DNA of 6,598 bases, taken from NCBI GenBank assembly GCA_027730885.1, contig JAQCHM010000191.1, positions 1-6,598 of the forward strand. The letters run 5' to 3'. Origin of the DNA: Actinomycetota bacterium. Its GTDB lineage: Bacteria > Actinomycetota > Acidimicrobiia > Acidimicrobiales > SZUA-35. Below, piece by piece: positions 5,141 through 6,598 of this stretch; the stretch's first letter is position 1; each line of letters begins with the position of its first letter. A program made the position numbers and the translations under genes. The notes beneath the pieces are model-generated. The model had not been told where the DNA came from. It was given only the letters and a program-made list of their open reading frames with translations, and did no database searches.

Positions 5141-6598
5141 TCGGTCACCAATCCAGTCAGTCGTTCGTGGTCGAGGACGGCGGCGTCACGGCCGGCGGGG
5201 TCGCCGAACCCGCCGCCGCCGGGGAAGGCCATGAGGAGACGGTCGCCGGCGGGGATCTCGGTCCGCCCGAGCGGCTTCACCTCTGGTCCGGACGCCAACG
5301 CCAGGTGGCCGGTGGCTCCGGGCCCGCCACCACTGCGGCCGCGGGCCGGATGCTTGGTTCGTTCGTAGGTTGCGCTGATCGAGAAGGGCGAACCCTCGCG
5401 GTTGGCGATGTCGACGAGCTGCCCGTGGCCGCCCCGGTAACGTCCTGAACCGCCGGAGTCGGGCCGGAGTTCCTTGCGCCAGAAGACGATGGGACTGATG
5501 GCCTCGTTGATCTCGACGGGCATGTTCCGGACTCCGCTGGGGAACGCGGTTGCCGACAACCCGTCCGCATTCGGTCGTGCACCCGCGCCGCCGCTGTGGA
5601 AGCTCATGATGACGTAACGTTCGCCGTCGGCCCAGTGGCCGTCGATGAGGATGTTCCACAGCGAGGATGTGCCCTCGGCGGGCACGCGGTCGGGAAGGAT
5701 CTGGGTCAGGCAGCCGAACGCGGTGTCCGGAAGCATCTGACCGACGACGTGCCGGACGTTCACTGGTGCGGGGAAGGGCGCGTTGAGGATGCATCCCTCG
5801 GGCGCTGTGACGTTGATGACCCCCAGCGACCCGGCGTTGTTCGGCACGTCGGGACCGATGATGCACCGAACACCGAAGGAGGTGTATGCGTCGGTGTAGG
5901 CCATGGGTACGTTGATCCCCCAGGTCGACTGGGGCGAGGTGCCCGAGAAGTCCACATCGATGCGTGATCCGGCGATTCGTAGCTCGGCAACCAGGTCGAG
6001 CGGTTCGTCCACGCCATCGATTCGCATGGTGTTCGTCCATTGCCCGTCGGGCAACGCCTCGATCAACCGTTCCATCGCCTCGCGGGAACGGTCGATCACA
6101 TAGTCGGCCAACGCGTCGAGTCGAGTGAGTCCGAACTCGTCCATCATTTGGATGAGCCGCTGAGCGCCGCGGTCGTTGCATGCCGCCAGCGAGTGGACGT
6201 CGCCGTCGACCATCTCCGGCGCCCGACTGTTGGCGCGAATGATCTTGAGCACGTTCGTGTCGAGCACCCCGTCCTTGCCCAACTGGAGCAGTGGCAGATA
6301 CAGGCCTTCGTGGAAGACCTCTCTGCCCTCCATGCTGAAGCCGACGCCCCCGACGTCGACAACGTGACTGGTGCAGGCGAACAATGCGACGACCCCATCG
6401 GCCGGACGTTCCGGGTGGAACACCGGGGTGACCACCACGAAATCGTAGAGATGGCCGGTTCCCTTCCATGGATCGTTGGTGAGGAACACGTCGCCCGGCC
6501 GCATGGTCTCGATCGGGAACTCGTTGAGGAAGTGGATGACCGATGCCGCCATGGAGTTCACGTGACCGGGCGTGCCCGTGACCGATTGCGCCAGCATG
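5137..6598 (-). CDS. Hydantoinase B/oxoprolinase-family subunit (5' end cut by window)
   Basis: B-type subunit of the family that includes N-methylhydantoinase, 5-oxoprolinase and acetone/acetophenone carboxylases, which usually work with an ATP-binding A subunit. The frame runs to the window edge. An ATG at 6597 falls within the conserved MLAQSVTGTPGH segment, so roughly 80 N-terminal residues are probably missing. Numbered from that Met: GDVFLTNDPWKGTGHLYDF (35-53), TSHVVDVGG (76-84), EVFHEGLYLP (93-102), a central NSRAPEMVDGDVHSLAACNDRG block, GGSGRYRGGHG near 382-392, and the terminal FPGGGGFGDP near 458-467. All are typical of the family. Its stop overlaps the aminotransferase start (ATGA), so the two form one operon with this gene first. 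An A subunit is expected upstream, beyond the right edge. The reaction cannot be assigned; ATP-dependent opening of a cyclic amide is the simplest guess. Confidence 0.92.
   Translation of the reverse strand, partial: MLAQSVTGTPGHVNSMAASVIHFLNEFPIETMRPGDVFLTNDPWKGTGHLYDFVVVTPVFHPERPADGVVALFACTSHVVDVGGVGFSMEGREVFHEGLYLPLLQLGKDGVLDTNVLKIIRANSRAPEMVDGDVHSLAACNDRGAQRLIQMMDEFGLTRLDALADYVIDRSREAMERLIEALPDGQWTNTMRIDGVDEPLDLVAELRIAGSRIDVDFSGTSPQSTWGINVPMAYTDAYTSFGVRCIIGPDVPNNAGSLGVINVTAPEGCILNAPFPAPVNVRHVVGQMLPDTAFGCLTQILPDRVPAEGTSSLWNILIDGHWADGERYVIMSFHSGGAGARPNADGLSATAFPSGVRNMPVEINEAISPIVFWRKELRPDSGGSGRYRGGHGQLVDIANREGSPFSISATYERTKHPARGRSGGGPGATGHLALASGPEVKPLGRTEIPAGDRLLMAFPGGGGFGDPAGRDAAVLDHERLTGLVTE

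Noticed and set aside
4496..5368. Plus-strand frame of 290 codons opposite the aminotransferase
   Set aside because: Gly/Val/Asp-rich antisense translation of a well-supported gene, with no recognisable fold or start signal.
5186..6469. Second minus-strand frame of 427 codons within the hydantoinase B gene
   Set aside because: Its translation is dominated by Arg, Pro and His and shows no domain; the overlapping frame carries all the conserved hydantoinase motifs.

Overview
The window looks like a chromosomal segment of a high-GC actinobacterium, most plausibly of the Acidimicrobiia type. This is an inference from strong G/C third-position bias, a protein of the DinB/maleylpyruvate-isomerase superfamily that is expanded in mycothiol-using actinobacteria, a WhiG/FliA-type sigma factor, and a secreted M23 peptidase with DUF4214-like repeats. 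No 16S or other decisive marker is present, so the lineage is tentative. There is no sign of phage, transposon, CRISPR array or tRNA. I did not find a clearly new defence or mobile system; the region reads as ordinary chromosome with some unusual details.

Layout from left to right. A sigma-70-family factor of the FliA/WhiG class enters on the + strand, its 5' end cut by the window (2-781). It meets a minus-strand mycothiol-dependent maleylpyruvate isomerase-like gene (778-1530) tail to tail, and both stop codons share the four bases CTAG. Upstream of that gene on the same strand lies the ribosomal pair rpmB-rpmG (L28 and L33, 1585-1988). These two overlap by one base (TGATG), and both proteins lack the zinc-binding cysteine pairs. 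About 400 bases without a convincing gene separate rpmB from a divergent + strand gene for a secreted zinc endopeptidase of the M23/LytM family with a C-terminal DUF4214-like region (2389-3651).

A 142-base gap after the peptidase holds a nested inverted repeat made of four copies of TCTGCAAG. It probably folds into a large hairpin, and a smaller hairpin follows it. It sits between convergent genes and may end transcription from both sides. To its right are two minus-strand genes overlapping by ATGA: a hydantoinase B/oxoprolinase-family subunit (5137-6598, 5' end cut by the window) and then a class III aminotransferase of the glutamate-1-semialdehyde aminomutase type (3794-5140). These two are almost certainly co-transcribed. 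They suggest a catabolic or modification pathway for a cyclic amide or amino compound, with the partner hydantoinase A subunit expected just beyond the right edge.
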